A stretch of DNA of 38,492 nt from Stenomitos rutilans HA7619-LM2. Its GTDB lineage: Bacteria > Cyanobacteriota > Cyanobacteriia > Leptolyngbyales > Leptolyngbyaceae. A model generated the notes under the pieces. It was given only the letters and a program-made list of their open reading frames with translations, was not told the origin of the DNA and did no database searches. Positions 1-9,466 of this stretch are shown in pieces. A program made the position numbers and the translations under genes. The DNA lies in contig JAHHIE010000064.1 in assembly GCA_019358945.1 (NCBI GenBank), forward strand, positions 1 through 38,492, read 5' to 3'. Position 1 is the first letter of the stretch; every line of letters starts with the position of its first letter.

Positions 1-61
1 GACCATTGGGCATCTTGCCATGCTTATGGGCTTTACTATGACTACACAACGGGCATTCCAT
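1..61 (-). CDS. IS1-like transposase, N-terminal fragment (partial, runs off the window)
   Basis: Only the first 20 codons are present. They read MECPLC, then a second half with HKHGK and PNG. The paired cysteines and the basic stretch are the start of the InsA-type zinc ribbon found at the N terminus of IS1-family transposases. It matches the gene start at 38432 in 14 of 20 residues, so the two are related but not identical copies. The ATG is at 59-61 on the minus strand. Whether the full gene is intact cannot be seen. Confidence 0.65.
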   Translation of the reverse strand, partial: MECPLCSHSKAHKHGKMPNG

Positions 62-125
62 TACCTAATTTCTAGTGAATGAGCCTCTCTACTCTATCAA
101 GCCCACATCAGATTGACGCACTACC
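1..125 (-). mobile_element. IS1-like insertion sequence, 5' end only (cut by window edge)
   Basis: Read on the minus strand, the element begins at 125 with GGTAGTGCGTCAA, and the ATG of a zinc-ribbon transposase lies exactly 64 bases further in. The same 13 bases at the same 64-base distance occur at 38368 on the plus strand, which identifies them as the terminal inverted repeat of one IS group. A terminus starting GGTAxTG and a transposase starting MEC-x2-C fit the IS1 family. The rest of the element and its other end lie outside the window, so its target duplication cannot be checked. Confidence 0.72.
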
Positions 126-200
126 AAGCCCCCGTCCCTCGTGCAATCTTTACAATTATTTACAAGTAGGTGGTCGAGCTTAAATAGGCTCAACTACTTG

Positions 201-722
201 CTAGGGCGATGCCAGTATGGATGCATCGTCAGCTTCACGTTGATTGTCAAAATCGTCTTGGCTCGAATTGGTTTCACTACGAAGGTGATTCAGCGTATCT
301 ACAAAGTCACGAATGCCTTGAAACTTGCGGTACACCGAAGCGAACCGAATGTAAGCGACTTCGCTCAGGTGACGCAAATTTTGCAGCACCAATTCGCCGA
401 TTTCCTGGCTGTTGACTTCGCGGACGGCCCGCTGCTGAAGCTCAGCCTCAATTTCATCCACCAAATTTTCGAGCTGTACAGACGAAATTCCTGTTTTTTC
501 GCAAGCGCGCACGATGCCCCTTAACAATTTGAACCGATCGAATGACTCTCGATCGCCATCACGCTTAATCACCGTAATGGGAACGTACTCAATACGCTCA
601 TACGTCGTAAAACGACGCTCACAGCGTAGACATTCCCGCCGCCGCCGCACGCTCTGCCCCGCTTCTGCTGAGCGCGATTCGAGAACACGGTTATCAGTGT
701 ATTGGCAGAAGGGGCACCGCAT
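201..722 (-). CDS. nrdR: Transcriptional repressor NrdR
   Basis: NrdR represses ribonucleotide reductase genes when its ATP-cone senses (d)ATP. The protein (173 aa, close to the family norm) starts MRCPFC and has a four-cysteine zinc ribbon (C3, C6, C31, C34) with the basic RRRREC stretch and RRFTTYER, both family hallmarks. An ATP-cone follows from about residue 48 to 138, beginning [13 protein letters not shown]. The reading frame is open upstream to 800, but the family start is the ATG at 722, because homologues begin at the zinc ribbon. The C-terminal tail of about 25 residues is acidic and probably disordered. No ribonucleotide reductase gene is in the window, so its targets lie elsewhere. 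Confidence 0.95.
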   Translation of the reverse strand: MRCPFCQYTDNRVLESRSAEAGQSVRRRRECLRCERRFTTYERIEYVPITVIKRDGDRESFDRFKLLRGIVRACEKTGISSVQLENLVDEIEAELQQRAVREVNSQEIGELVLQNLRHLSEVAYIRFASVYRKFQGIRDFVDTLNHLRSETNSSQDDFDNQREADDASILASP

Positions 723-1917
723 GACTAAAGGCGACTCCAAGCAGAAAGAACAAGATCTACGGCGAGCGTAGGCGATACCGTTATAAACGCCAACCGTCAA
801 GATGACACAAATTTATCAATCAATCTTCCAAAGTTGCGTGAGAAGGTTGCATGAAGCGAACGCGCGTTGCATGAGAGCTACAGACATCTAAAGTCACGCT
901 CTCCACTTACATTAGATTATGCCCGATTTGTCTCCTTAAGTTTCTGCTGAAGCTATTGCTTAGAGGTGGCAGGTGCTTACCGACAGAAACGTTTATGCCG
1001 CTTTGATCGAAGATGCCACTCACTTTAAACATGATCGCTAAAGGGACAGAACTGTATTCGGTTTGCTTCTTTGCACGGAGGCGACAGAGTAGCAACGCTA
1101 CTGATACCCTGACGACCATGCGGCTATTCATTAAGAACTGTAATGATCTGGACTGAGCCACGAGGAAACGCAGGTAAGGGATAAAAAGCGGCGGCACAAC
1201 TCCAACGAAAATTGCTGTAGGGCACACAAAAATTCCGCTGAAGAAACTAGCATGTGTAGGAGTGCATTTATTGTTAGCATCCGTCGGCCATCTTTCCGTT
1301 CTTCGTCGTTTCGTTTCGTTTGCGAGACTGCAACAACATACGTAGCCAAAGGGTTTAGGTCGTCCTGCGAACAGGGGTATTAAGCTAAAACAGGATTGCG
1401 ATCGCACTGTGGAAAGTGCTGCGGCCGCTTACTACTCATCGGGGTTCTACGGTCGATCGTTTGCCTATTACAGGGGTGCTTTTGCGAAGTTGGCGAGGAT
1501 TTCCGTTAGAGAGCAGGGAACTGAGGGCAACCTGAGTGAGGGTGTGTCAGTGGACAAAGCTCGACTGGGAGTTTAAGCAGCACTATTTGTTGCTTGCCTT
1601 CTTACGACTGCTACTTTTATAAGGCTAACGTGGGTGCCTTCTGCCTCATTCCCTATTATATCTCTGTGTATTTTTACAACATTGAACCGTTTACTGCGCC
1701 AAGTTAGCGCCCAACTTATCAAGCTTGTAAATGATGTACGTAGATCTCCTCACGTGCAACCGTTTGAACGTAGTAACAGCATGCAGGCAACCAAAAAGCG
1801 ACAGGTAGGACACCAGAACGATCGCGTCGAGCAGATCTGCTCAAAGCTCACGCCGCACCAACGCTGCGTCCGTCGCTGCAACGTTGCCCAACCCCTTCTA
1901 CGCTGGGAGAGTGGTGC
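723..1917. other. Long stretch without a convincing gene
   Basis: About 1.2 kb between nrdR and cyaC. Open frames exist on both strands (for example 907-1407 minus and 1634-1921 plus), but their compositions are cysteine- and arginine-rich in the way of shadow frames, they have no recognisable domain, and no Shine-Dalgarno precedes them. The 1634-1921 frame ends in an ATGA overlap with the cyaC start, which is probably chance. The stretch should hold the promoters of nrdR (leftward) and cyaC (rightward); no specific operator was recognised. It might also contain an untranslated RNA or a decayed gene. Confidence 0.5.
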
Positions 1918-4900
1918 ATGAAAACGCCCCAACTCAACAAGCCAAAACTACTGGTGGTCGATGACGAGCCAGACAACTTAGATCTGCTGTATCGAACCTT
2001 TCACCGCGAGTATAAGGTTCTCAGAGCTGAGAATGGGCCGATCGCCCTTGATCTGCTGGCAAACGAGGGCGATATCGCCGTCATTATTTCTGATCAGCGG
2101 ATGCCGTTGATGAGCGGGACGGAATTTTTGAGCCTGACCGCCACGCAGTACCCCGACATCATGCGGATCATCTTGACTGGCTATACCGATGTTGAAGATC
2201 TGGTCGAAGCCATTAACTCTGGCAAGGTGTTTAAGTACGTCACCAAACCCTGGGACGATGAGGAACTGAAGGGCGTGGTACGTCAGGCCGCCGATACTCA
2301 CAGTTTGCTGAAAACTCGGACGCGGGAGTTGCGCCGATCGCTCCGGCAAGAATCACTGCTCAATGCAGTGACCAGCACCATTCGGAGTGATCTTAGCTAC
2401 CGTCAAATTTTGCACACGATCGGGGAAACCGTCGGCCACATCCTAGAAGCCAGCAGTTGCGTGGTACGGCCCTGGCAAGATGGGCGGCTGGAGGACGACT
2501 GGTTTGTCTATGTGGAGCCAACCCTAGAGCAAACGGCTGTAGCTCATCCTTCCAATCTGGCGGCTCTGAAAGCAGCACTGGCCGATACCGTATGGGAAAC
2601 CTACGATATTGAAGTGATTCAGGATGTCGATACGGACGATCGCGTGCAAGGCAATGACACCGAAAGTCAGAAGCGACGGGAGATTTATGCAAAGACTGGG
2701 ATTCGCTCCAGTCTACTGGTGCCGCTGGTCTGTCAGCAAGAATTGATGGCTCTCTTAGCGCTGCATCAATGTGGTGAACCACGTCTTTGGCAAGAGGATG
2801 AAGTGCATCTCCTGCGATTGGTGTCAGATCAGGCCGCACTGGCACTGTTTCAGGCGCGGACGTATGAGCAAGTACGGGCACTGGCAAAACGAGAGGCGTT
2901 AATCAATACGATTACGACTGCCATTCGTTCTAGTCTTGATCCGCAAGAAATTTTTGCGGCGATTACCCAGCAGCTTGGGCAAGCTCTCCATGCCGATGGG
3001 TGCGCGTTGTCGTTATGGACAGAGGAGGATGAGTTTGTGCAGCTGGTGGGATTACATGATGCAGCCCATAGCGGCTGGGCTACAATTGTCACCAATGGGT
3101 CTGTCACCAACGGGCAGGTGCCCACCAGCGGGCCAACGCACGACACTGCGCTCACTAAACTGCCATCGCCCCATACAGAGACCCCGCGTCCGTTACCTCA
3201 ATCGACCGTGCCGATCGAGGGGAACCCTGTTCTGAAGCAACTCTTGCTAACCCAACAACCCGTTGTCATCAATGATTTAGAACACGATCCAATGATGACG
3301 GTATCTGAACAGCCCTTCCGCAATCCAGCACGAGCGCTATTGGTGGTGCCGTTGATTCTGGATGGTCAGATTATTGGTAGCATTTCACTGCGGCAAAATC
3401 GCCAACCCCGTCGCTGGCAGCCATCAGAAATTGAGCTGGCGCAAGCAGTGGCTGTGCAGGCGGCGATCGCGGTGCATCAATCTCGCCTGTATCAGAAGAC
3501 GCGTCAGCAAGCCGAGCAGTTGCTAGAACTCGACCAGCAAAAAACGGAGTTCTTTCAAAATATTTCTCACGAGTTTCGTACCCCGTTGACGCTGATGATT
3601 GGGCCACTGGAGTCGGCGATCGCGCAACAGCAGGGTCTATCCCATGAACAGTCAGCCGTCGCGTTGCGAAATTCACGCCGCTTGCTGCGGCTCGTCAATC
3701 AACTGCTCGATCTGCAGCGGCTTGATGCGGGACGGATGCAGCCCAGTTTTCGTCCCTGTGATTTGGTCGATTTTGTGAGTCAAACGGTGGATTCCTTCCG
3801 CCCTTACTGCGAGAAAAAAGGTATCGCTGTGATGACACGGCTGGCTTCGTGCCCACAGGTGTATCTTGACCTCGAAAAGTTTGACAAGGTGCTGTATAAC
3901 CTCTTATCCAACGCGATGAAGTTTACGCCAGAGGGCGGCACCATTACCGTCACGCTTCAGCCTGCTGGAGATCATTGCTTGCTTAAGGTGACTGACACGG
4001 GCATTGGCATTCGCCCTGACCAAATACCCCATCTGTTTGAGCGCTTCCGGCAGGCAGAAGGCTCGGCAAACCGCAGCTATGAAGGTAGCGGCTTAGGGCT
4101 GGCGCTTGTGAAGGAGTTGGTTGATCTACATGGTGGGCAGATTTCGGTTGAGTCAGCCTATGGTTCAGGCACAACCTTTACAATTTGGCTCCAAACTGGC
4201 ATGGCCCACTTGCCGCTCGAACAGTTGATTGAGGTGCAGGCAGAGTCCCAACCAAACCGTGCCTCTGTCGAACTGGCGGATGTAGAGATGGAACAGTATG
4301 ACCATCCCAGTGCGGAAGAAGAGCGGCTCGACACGACACATCCCAAGGCGGATGCTTCACGGATCTTAATCGTGGATGACAACCCAGATTTGCGTACCTA
4401 TGTGTCAACGATTTTGCGCGAGCAGGGGTATCGGGTTTGGACTGCGCGCAACGGGTCGGAAGGGTTTCATAGTGCCCAAACTCACCGCCCACAACTGATT
4501 GTGAGTGATTTGATGATGCCGATGGTGTCCGGGTTGGACATGATTCGGCTGATTCGAGAAGATGAGGAGCTGAAGGGCATTCCCATTATTCTCCTGACGG
4601 CTAAAGCTGATGAAGATACGCGCATTGAAGGGGTAGAACGGGGTGCAGATGCCTACTTGTCCAAACCCTTTAGCGATCGCGAACTCTTGGCAGAAGCCCG
4701 CAATTTGCTAGCGCTCAAAGCGAATGAACAGCGTGTCGCCGAACTCAACACCTACTTGACAGAATCCGTCTTGAAACGGTTTTTGCCACCCTCACTGGTG
4801 CAACGGGCAGCACGAGGCGAACTGGTGCTGGATCTGCGTCCCGAACCGCGTATGGTCACGGTGTTGTTTAGCGACATCATTGGCTTTACCCAACTGTCTA

Positions 4901-5427
4901 ACACGCTGCGATCGCGCCGTGTGGCAGAACTCCTGAATGAGTATCTTGCAGAAATGACCCGCGCTGTCTTCGATAACGGTGGCACAGTGGATAAGTTCAT
5001 GGGCGATGCCATCCTGGCGCTTTTTGGCTCACCCGAAGAAATGTCGCCCAACGAGCAAGTGCGACGGGCGATCGCGGCTGCCCGCCAGATGCAGCGATCG
5101 CTCCATGCGCTGAATGAACGCTGGCAAGCACAGGGCATCAGCCAGGTACAGTTCCGCTGCGGCATCCATCAAGGTACCGCTGTGGTGGGTATGTTTGGCG
5201 GCGCAGAGCGATCGGACTACACGGCGATCGGGCCTAGCGTCAACATCGCCTCTCGCATTCAGGCCGCAGCGGAACCCGACTCCATTCTGGTATCTGCTGC
5301 TGTCGCCGACTACCTGGAGCAAGACGAAATCACTAAATTCAGTCCCCTGCGACTCAAAGGCGTCGATGAGACAGTGCTAACTTTTGCCGTGACACCAGAG
5401 CCAAGTCCTCATGCGCGGCAGTATTGA
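1918..5427 (+). CDS. cyaC: CyaC-type hybrid histidine kinase / adenylate cyclase
   Basis: Makes cAMP from ATP under phosphorelay control. Domains in order: receiver 1 (about 10-125, phospho-acceptor D59 in SDQRMP); GAF 1 (about 155-315); GAF 2 (about 340-515, with a low-complexity insert rich in T, P and S near 405-435); HisKA with H551 in ISHEFRTP; HATPase with N, DTGIGI and GSGLGLAL boxes (about 655-765); receiver 2 (about 815-935, D864 in SDLMMP); class III cyclase (about 975-1160). Cyclase metal aspartates are D986 and D1030. The purine-selecting residues are K1026 (in DKFMGD) and T1102, the Lys/Thr pair expected of a class IIIb adenylate, not guanylate, cyclase. The order and 1169-residue length match CyaC of Anabaena and Spirulina; CyaC-type cyclases are known to respond to bicarbonate. 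No membrane segments are seen, so it is probably cytosolic. It stands alone with long upstream DNA. Confidence 0.93.
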   Translation: MKTPQLNKPKLLVVDDEPDNLDLLYRTFHREYKVLRAENGPIALDLLANEGDIAVIISDQRMPLMSGTEFLSLTATQYPDIMRIILTGYTDVEDLVEAINSGKVFKYVTKPWDDEELKGVVRQAADTHSLLKTRTRELRRSLRQESLLNAVTSTIRSDLSYRQILHTIGETVGHILEASSCVVRPWQDGRLEDDWFVYVEPTLEQTAVAHPSNLAALKAALADTVWETYDIEVIQDVDTDDRVQGNDTESQKRREIYAKTGIRSSLLVPLVCQQELMALLALHQCGEPRLWQEDEVHLLRLVSDQAALALFQARTYEQVRALAKREALINTITTAIRSSLDPQEIFAAITQQLGQALHADGCALSLWTEEDEFVQLVGLHDAAHSGWATIVTNGSVTNGQVPTSGPTHDTALTKLPSPHTETPRPLPQSTVPIEGNPVLKQLLLTQQPVVINDLEHDPMMTVSEQPFRNPARALLVVPLILDGQIIGSISLRQNRQPRRWQPSEIELAQAVAVQAAIAVHQSRLYQKTRQQAEQLLELDQQKTEFFQNISHEFRTPLTLMIGPLESAIAQQQGLSHEQSAVALRNSRRLLRLVNQLLDLQRLDAGRMQPSFRPCDLVDFVSQTVDSFRPYCEKKGIAVMTRLASCPQVYLDLEKFDKVLYNLLSNAMKFTPEGGTITVTLQPAGDHCLLKVTDTGIGIRPDQIPHLFERFRQAEGSANRSYEGSGLGLALVKELVDLHGGQISVESAYGSGTTFTIWLQTGMAHLPLEQLIEVQAESQPNRASVELADVEMEQYDHPSAEEERLDTTHPKADASRILIVDDNPDLRTYVSTILREQGYRVWTARNGSEGFHSAQTHRPQLIVSDLMMPMVSGLDMIRLIREDEELKGIPIILLTAKADEDTRIEGVERGADAYLSKPFSDRELLAEARNLLALKANEQRVAELNTYLTESVLKRFLPPSLVQRAARGELVLDLRPEPRMVTVLFSDIIGFTQLSNTLRSRRVAELLNEYLAEMTRAVFDNGGTVDKFMGDAILALFGSPEEMSPNEQVRRAIAAARQMQRSLHALNERWQAQGISQVQFRCGIHQGTAVVGMFGGAERSDYTAIGPSVNIASRIQAAAEPDSILVSAAVADYLEQDEITKFSPLRLKGVDETVLTFAVTPEPSPHARQY

Positions 5428-5542
5428 TTGGGAAGGCTAAAGGCTAAACTTTTGGCATTAATATACTTGACACACCGAGGTTTTAATTTGTGAGCGTAAG
5501 TAAGTCTTTGAAACTGTGCCCAGATGCTGCCTGAGCTAAACT

Positions 5543-5728
5543 TCAGTAGTAGATCACCTCTTCGTAGGCATTAATTACGGTACCTTCGCTCCCCCATTTG
5601 ATGAATGGGTTGCCATGAATCAAATCAGGAACAACCTCTGTAATAGTTACTCTTTTGCGTTCTTTGGGCAGATAAATAATGTCGTCGGGTTGGATATAGC
5701 ATGCTCGTTTTTTCTTTTGCTTAGCCAT
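5543..5728 (-). CDS. Small basic conserved-looking protein, function unknown
   Basis: A 61-residue protein beginning MAKQKKKRA, followed by a compact beta-rich stretch (phrases YIQPDDIIYLP, RVTITEVV, GTVINAYEE). A lysine-rich start with short beta strands suggests a small SH3- or KOW-like barrel that could bind nucleic acid, but this is inference. The frame is open to a GTG at 5737, but an AGGTG ribosome site overlaps that GTG and sits six bases before the ATG at 5728, which decides the start. It is convergent with cyaC, 115 bases away. Confidence 0.6.
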   Translation of the reverse strand: MAKQKKKRACYIQPDDIIYLPKERKRVTITEVVPDLIHGNPFIKWGSEGTVINAYEEVIYY

Positions 5729-5915
5729 TTTTATCACCTATCAGCAGACAGCAAGTAATTCTAAACTAAGCAAGCTTTTTATTGATCGCGACCAGAGCAA
5801 AACCCCGTGATGCGTCAAGTATGTCAGTGCCAAACTTTTTATCCTTCATCGTTCATCTTTGAGCCTTTCTTCCAACTCAGAACTCAAACTTTTTCCGACT
5901 CCTCACTCCTTGCTC

Positions 5916-6851
5916 CTACGATCGACCACTCTTTGCCCTTTGCAACTGCTGCTCTGCTTTGGTAGACCAAGCGGTGTTGCCTTGTTTGGCGTATAAATCT
6001 TTGGCGTAGGTCAGCACTTTTTGCGCGTCGCTAAATTTGCTTTGGCGCATAAAGACCAATCCCGCCGCATAGTAAGCGTTGGCATAGTTGGAGTTAGCCT
6101 GGGCCGATCGCCGAAAGGCGTTGAGTGCGCCGTCTAAATCGCCCTGGGTAAAGAGCAGGGAACCCAGGTTGTAGTGAGCTTCGGCATAGCTGGGATCAAT
6201 TTTGATGGCTTGCTCAAAAGCCGCGCGGGCTTCCTTGACTTTGCGTTGCTGCGTGTAAACCATGCCCAGGTGATAGGCGGGTTCAGGCGCTGTGGGGCTA
6301 AGCGCGATCGCTTGCCGATACGAATTGATTGCCGACTCTAAAGCGCCCTGACGCTCCAGTACCAACCCTAAGTTGTAATGAGCCAGACCTAACTTGGGGT
6401 TAAGTTCGACAGAGCGTTGCAAATAGTCTTTGGCCTGGGGCAGGTTGTTGCCTTCTAACAGTGCTGCCCCTAAGTTGGCATAGGCGAGGGCAAAGGTCGG
6501 ATCGGCTTGTGTTGCCTGGTAGAATGCAGTTGCGGCTGGCTGAAGTTGTCCTTGTTGGCGCAGGGCGAGACCCAGGTTGTAGTGAGCCGCAGACATCCGG
6601 GGATCAAGCTGGGTGGCACGACGAAAGGCGGCGATCGCGTCACTCAGCTTTCCTTGCTGAATGTACTGGATTCCCTGATTGACTGCGCCTTCTGCGGTTT
6701 GAGCTGACTGCGCGATCGAAGTCGCTGGCAGCGTCATCCCTGGTGTTACGGGTAACACACTACTACTGAGAATCATCAAGCCGACCAAACCACCACTTGT
6801 CCCCATCCACCGTACAAATTCCTCAACGTGCCACTGCCGCTGTGCTTGCAT
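5916..6851 (-). CDS. TPR-repeat protein with N-terminal signal or membrane segment
   Basis: About 311 residues. The N-terminal part has a hydrophobic segment (GGLVGLMILSSSVLP) followed by a small-residue AQSAQ-like site, as in a signal peptide or single membrane anchor. The rest is seven or so tetratricopeptide repeats of 34 residues with the usual AHYNLG, A-x3-F-x2-A and P signatures, ending in a basic tail. TPR solenoids are scaffolds for protein binding; location is likely periplasmic or membrane-attached. The frame can be extended to a TTG at 6971, which would add 40 residues made of a repeated NKSV unit encoded by a 15-base tandem repeat. I prefer the ATG at 6851 because the TTG has no Shine-Dalgarno. 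The partner is unknown. Confidence 0.8.
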   Translation of the reverse strand: MQAQRQWHVEEFVRWMGTSGGLVGLMILSSSVLPVTPGMTLPATSIAQSAQTAEGAVNQGIQYIQQGKLSDAIAAFRRATQLDPRMSAAHYNLGLALRQQGQLQPAATAFYQATQADPTFALAYANLGAALLEGNNLPQAKDYLQRSVELNPKLGLAHYNLGLVLERQGALESAINSYRQAIALSPTAPEPAYHLGMVYTQQRKVKEARAAFEQAIKIDPSYAEAHYNLGSLLFTQGDLDGALNAFRRSAQANSNYANAYYAAGLVFMRQSKFSDAQKVLTYAKDLYAKQGNTAWSTKAEQQLQRAKSGRS

Positions 6852-6889
6852 AGATCCATTGCCTACTTTTGTTCGCTGCTGACTTTTTG

Positions 6890-6934
6890 CTACTGACTTG
6901 TTCACTACCGACTTGTTTGCTACTGACTTGTTCG
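6890..6934. repeat. 15-base tandem repeat, three units
   Basis: Three consecutive 15-base units close to CTACTGACTTGTTCG, with a degenerate fourth on the left. As 15 is a multiple of three, an extended TPR-protein frame would read NKSVA repeatedly, so unit number can change without breaking that frame. It lies just upstream of the preferred start of the TPR gene. Confidence 0.75.
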
Positions 6935-7129
6935 CCAGTGATGATAATCGAGTGCCCCTTGCCTTTGCCAATACCCAACAAATGTAGAGTAGGCGAATGT
7001 TGACGCCATTCTACAGGAAGGAGCGTAAAACCGACCCCCAGGCCGGATGAACTTTCATGCTGAAGGGCCATCACTATTTAGAGATGCCGCTAGATGTAGC
7101 AGATCTCTATGAAGCAGCCATCTATTGAA

Positions 7130-7284
7130 TAGGACTTACGCAATTGCCCGCAAGCCCCCAATTTTGAGGGCTTTAATTGTCTCGGTTCCCCCTTTCTTGT
7201 AGCTTGCTTCCCGAAGGGTATGCCCAAAGGTTTGTGAATTGGAGGCTAAGGGGGCGAAAGATGACCGCTTTTGCGTAAGTCCTG
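7130..7284. mobile_element. MITE-like element, copy 1 (terminal inverted repeat, no coding capacity)
   Basis: About 155 bases, opening with TAGGACTTACGCA and closing with TGCGTAAGTCC followed by TG. The inside has blocks shared with the copy at 14566: a CCCCCAA..GGGCTTTAATTG stretch and GGGGGCGAAAGATGACCGC near the right end. It has no open frame of its own. It lies between the TPR gene and the MuiA-family gene. The inverted ends and TA at the left junction suggest mobilisation by a TA-targeting transposase such as IS630/Tc1 type; that is inference. Confidence 0.8.
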
Positions 7285-7324
7285 TTGAACTTCAATTTAA
7301 GCGCTGTAAGCGAAACGCCAATGA

Positions 7325-8965
7325 TTATGCATCCAAACCTGCCACCGTTAGTGCTGGTGAATGTTCGACGGTGAATTGATAAGAAAGTTCCTGCTTGTCC
7401 TTGGGTTCTAGAGGCAGCGACCAGGCTAAAACACCCATTTCGCCAAGCTGGATCTGCGGACTGGTGCGGTTAAGGCGCACTTTAATTTGCTCACTCCGAC
7501 TCACGGGAAGCTGTTCTGACAGGTTAAGAATTGCTGGTCGATCGCGCAGGTTGATGACTAGCAGCCGATAGGCATAGGTAATGCGGCGCTGACCACCGAT
7601 GATCTGCTTATCCACTTTGCGTTCGATAAGGTCGCGCGTAATTTTCAGCCCTTCATCAATGCCCAAATGCAGGCGAAACTCCTGACCAGGTGCCACGTGT
7701 TCTAGCGTGGTTGTGCCCACAAAGCAATTGTCTCGAAAGAGATTGACTTGCCCTGGTAACAAGGTGGCCCCGTCAGGTGGATTAGTCACTACAGCCTGTA
7801 AGTAGGCAAAGCTCACTAGTTTGGGCATCGCAATATGCTGTAACTGGGAGGGGTAATCATCGTTGAAGATTGTGATTTTGTGGAAGCGACCATCGCCAGG
7901 AATGTTGCTGTTGCCGTCGATCGCAAACGTCACCACGCCACCATCGTTGGAGAGGTGTGCGGTAGTTGTTTCAGCCGCGATCGACTGGAACATCGAGCCA
8001 GCCTCATCACTCGCAGCCAGCAAGCTCTCAAAGTCATCGTCTCCATCCGGTGTAGACCTGGCAGCATCACGCCTGCGAACGGACATCATGGGTGCGGCGG
8101 CGGCGGTTGGCAGGGGGTGAAAGACATCTAAATACCAGGGCATGAGTTTGGGCGGCAGGGTACCCAACCCTGGCTTTGCCGTTGACAGCGTGAGGGCGAC
8201 ATTGCTCCAATCTTCGCCAGTGGTCTGCTTGACTTCGGCAAGATAGGTTAAGTGAACACGAGCATCAGCACTATTAACTCGCACGTCATAGAGCGGGTTC
8301 CAACTGGCGCGATCGCATACATAAGTGACCTCCAGCTCAAACTCTCCAGCACCTGCGGATTCAATGTTCACCGCCAAGCAATAGCTTTCCTGGGGACGCG
8401 GCGTTTGCATTTGCTGCATTTGCTGCTGGAGCGCTAGAATCTGCTTCTGCAATTGGGCGTATTCGCGAGCGTGCTGCGCGATCGTCTCAGAAGCATCGTC
8501 ATAGCGCTGTCCCAAAAAGTTCAGCAGGTTGCGCGTTTCAGCGAGGCTGACCTGCTGCTGGGCGAGACTGCGCGAAAAGCGATCGGCAGCCTTTTCTCCC
8601 AAGGTTTGAACAAACGTTCGCTGGAGGAGAGCGGCTGCCTGCTTGTCCTGGACGGTCTTCTGCTCGCTCATTAACTGCTCGATTTGGGCGGTAAGCTGAG
8701 CCACGCGATCGGCCACAGGTTCCGTCGTAAACACCCGCTCTGTTTGCACACCCAGCAGCCTGACAGCAACTGTGCCACGACCAGAGGCCCGTACCGATTC
8801 TGGTTGCAGTGTGATCGGCAGCGACTCCAGCATCAACGTCTGCTCGTTCCCCGTCAACGTGACGGTACCGCGTCGAGTCACCAGGGCTTGATTGGTATAG
8901 ACGGTGATAGCCGCTATGCGAGTCTCTAAGGCGATGACGGCAGCATCAGAAGTTACGGTATCCAT
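7325..8965 (-). CDS. MuiA-family protein (DUF4140/DUF4139)
   Basis: About 546 residues. The N-terminal DUF4140 region has the family phrase ITVYTNQALVTRRG and SLPITLQPESVRASGRG. A long glutamine-rich coiled coil covers about residues 85-195. The C-terminal DUF4139 region has YVCDRASWNPLYDVR, LTLSTAKPG and the closing IKVRLNRTSP / WSLPLEPKDKQEL pattern. The family is named for a mucoidy inhibitor, but its biochemical role is not established. No signal peptide is evident with this start. The frame is open to a GTG at 9019; I chose the ATG at 8965 because the added residues match nothing I recognise, though neither start has a clear Shine-Dalgarno. It stands alone on its strand. Confidence 0.88.
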   Translation of the reverse strand: MDTVTSDAAVIALETRIAAITVYTNQALVTRRGTVTLTGNEQTLMLESLPITLQPESVRASGRGTVAVRLLGVQTERVFTTEPVADRVAQLTAQIEQLMSEQKTVQDKQAAALLQRTFVQTLGEKAADRFSRSLAQQQVSLAETRNLLNFLGQRYDDASETIAQHAREYAQLQKQILALQQQMQQMQTPRPQESYCLAVNIESAGAGEFELEVTYVCDRASWNPLYDVRVNSADARVHLTYLAEVKQTTGEDWSNVALTLSTAKPGLGTLPPKLMPWYLDVFHPLPTAAAAPMMSVRRRDAARSTPDGDDDFESLLAASDEAGSMFQSIAAETTTAHLSNDGGVVTFAIDGNSNIPGDGRFHKITIFNDDYPSQLQHIAMPKLVSFAYLQAVVTNPPDGATLLPGQVNLFRDNCFVGTTTLEHVAPGQEFRLHLGIDEGLKITRDLIERKVDKQIIGGQRRITYAYRLLVINLRDRPAILNLSEQLPVSRSEQIKVRLNRTSPQIQLGEMGVLAWSLPLEPKDKQELSYQFTVEHSPALTVAGLDA

Positions 8966-9466
8966 TGCCACAGGGTTGAAGGGTGAAGCGGAAACGGGTT
9001 TGTATGTCAACGCTAGCACAAACGCTTGGGCGTTTTGCCCCTGATTCTACCGCTGAAAGCCATGCTGAAAGGCTGTTCTAACCGATCCCAGTCGTTTGCT
9101 TTGCGATAGCAGGAGTGGCATCAATGGCCGAGGGTGGATAGGTGACAGTGGACACATTTTTTACCGTTCTACGTCTACAGCAAGCAGGGTTAGCTTGATG
9201 AAAGATTTACACAATGGTCGCTCTATGCAAACCTTATGAGAGCAAACCTTATGAGAGGCAGACGGGGATCACGTCGTTAGAGAGAACCGTGTGTGGTCGA
9301 GAGCCGTAAGTCTCTTGGAGCACGGCCTCTTTGAAAGCCTTGCTTACGAAGCAACCATCATCTGGGTCTGTTTCATCCTTTGCACAGCCGTTTAGAGCTG
9401 TTTTTCTGTTTGCCTTTCCCAGCAGCACGATCGATGCCTGCTTGTTCGTCTCAACCTAAAACGTCT
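8966..9466. other. Intergenic region between divergent genes, with a 15-base direct repeat
   Basis: Divergent promoter region of the MuiA-family gene and the glycosyltransferase. Around 9224-9254 the sequence GCAAACCTTATGAGA occurs twice in tandem. Around 9304-9334 an imperfect hairpin pairs GAGAGCCGT with ACGGCCTC. Neither is assigned a function. Part of the right side could be coding if the glycosyltransferase starts at TTG 9380 or ATG 9434. Confidence 0.45.

Noticed and set aside
907-1407. 166-codon open frame on the minus strand
   Set aside because: Arginine- and cysteine-rich composition, no domain, no ribosome site; probably a chance frame in non-coding DNA.
1634-1921. 95-codon frame whose stop overlaps the cyaC ATG as ATGA
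   Set aside because: The overlap suggested coupling, but there is no Shine-Dalgarno and the sequence looks non-coding.
9295-9345. Hairpin with GAGAGCCGT and ACGGCCTC that resembles part of a group II intron domain V
   Set aside because: The expected AGC triad, GNRA loop and domain VI could not be lined up, and no intron protein is near.
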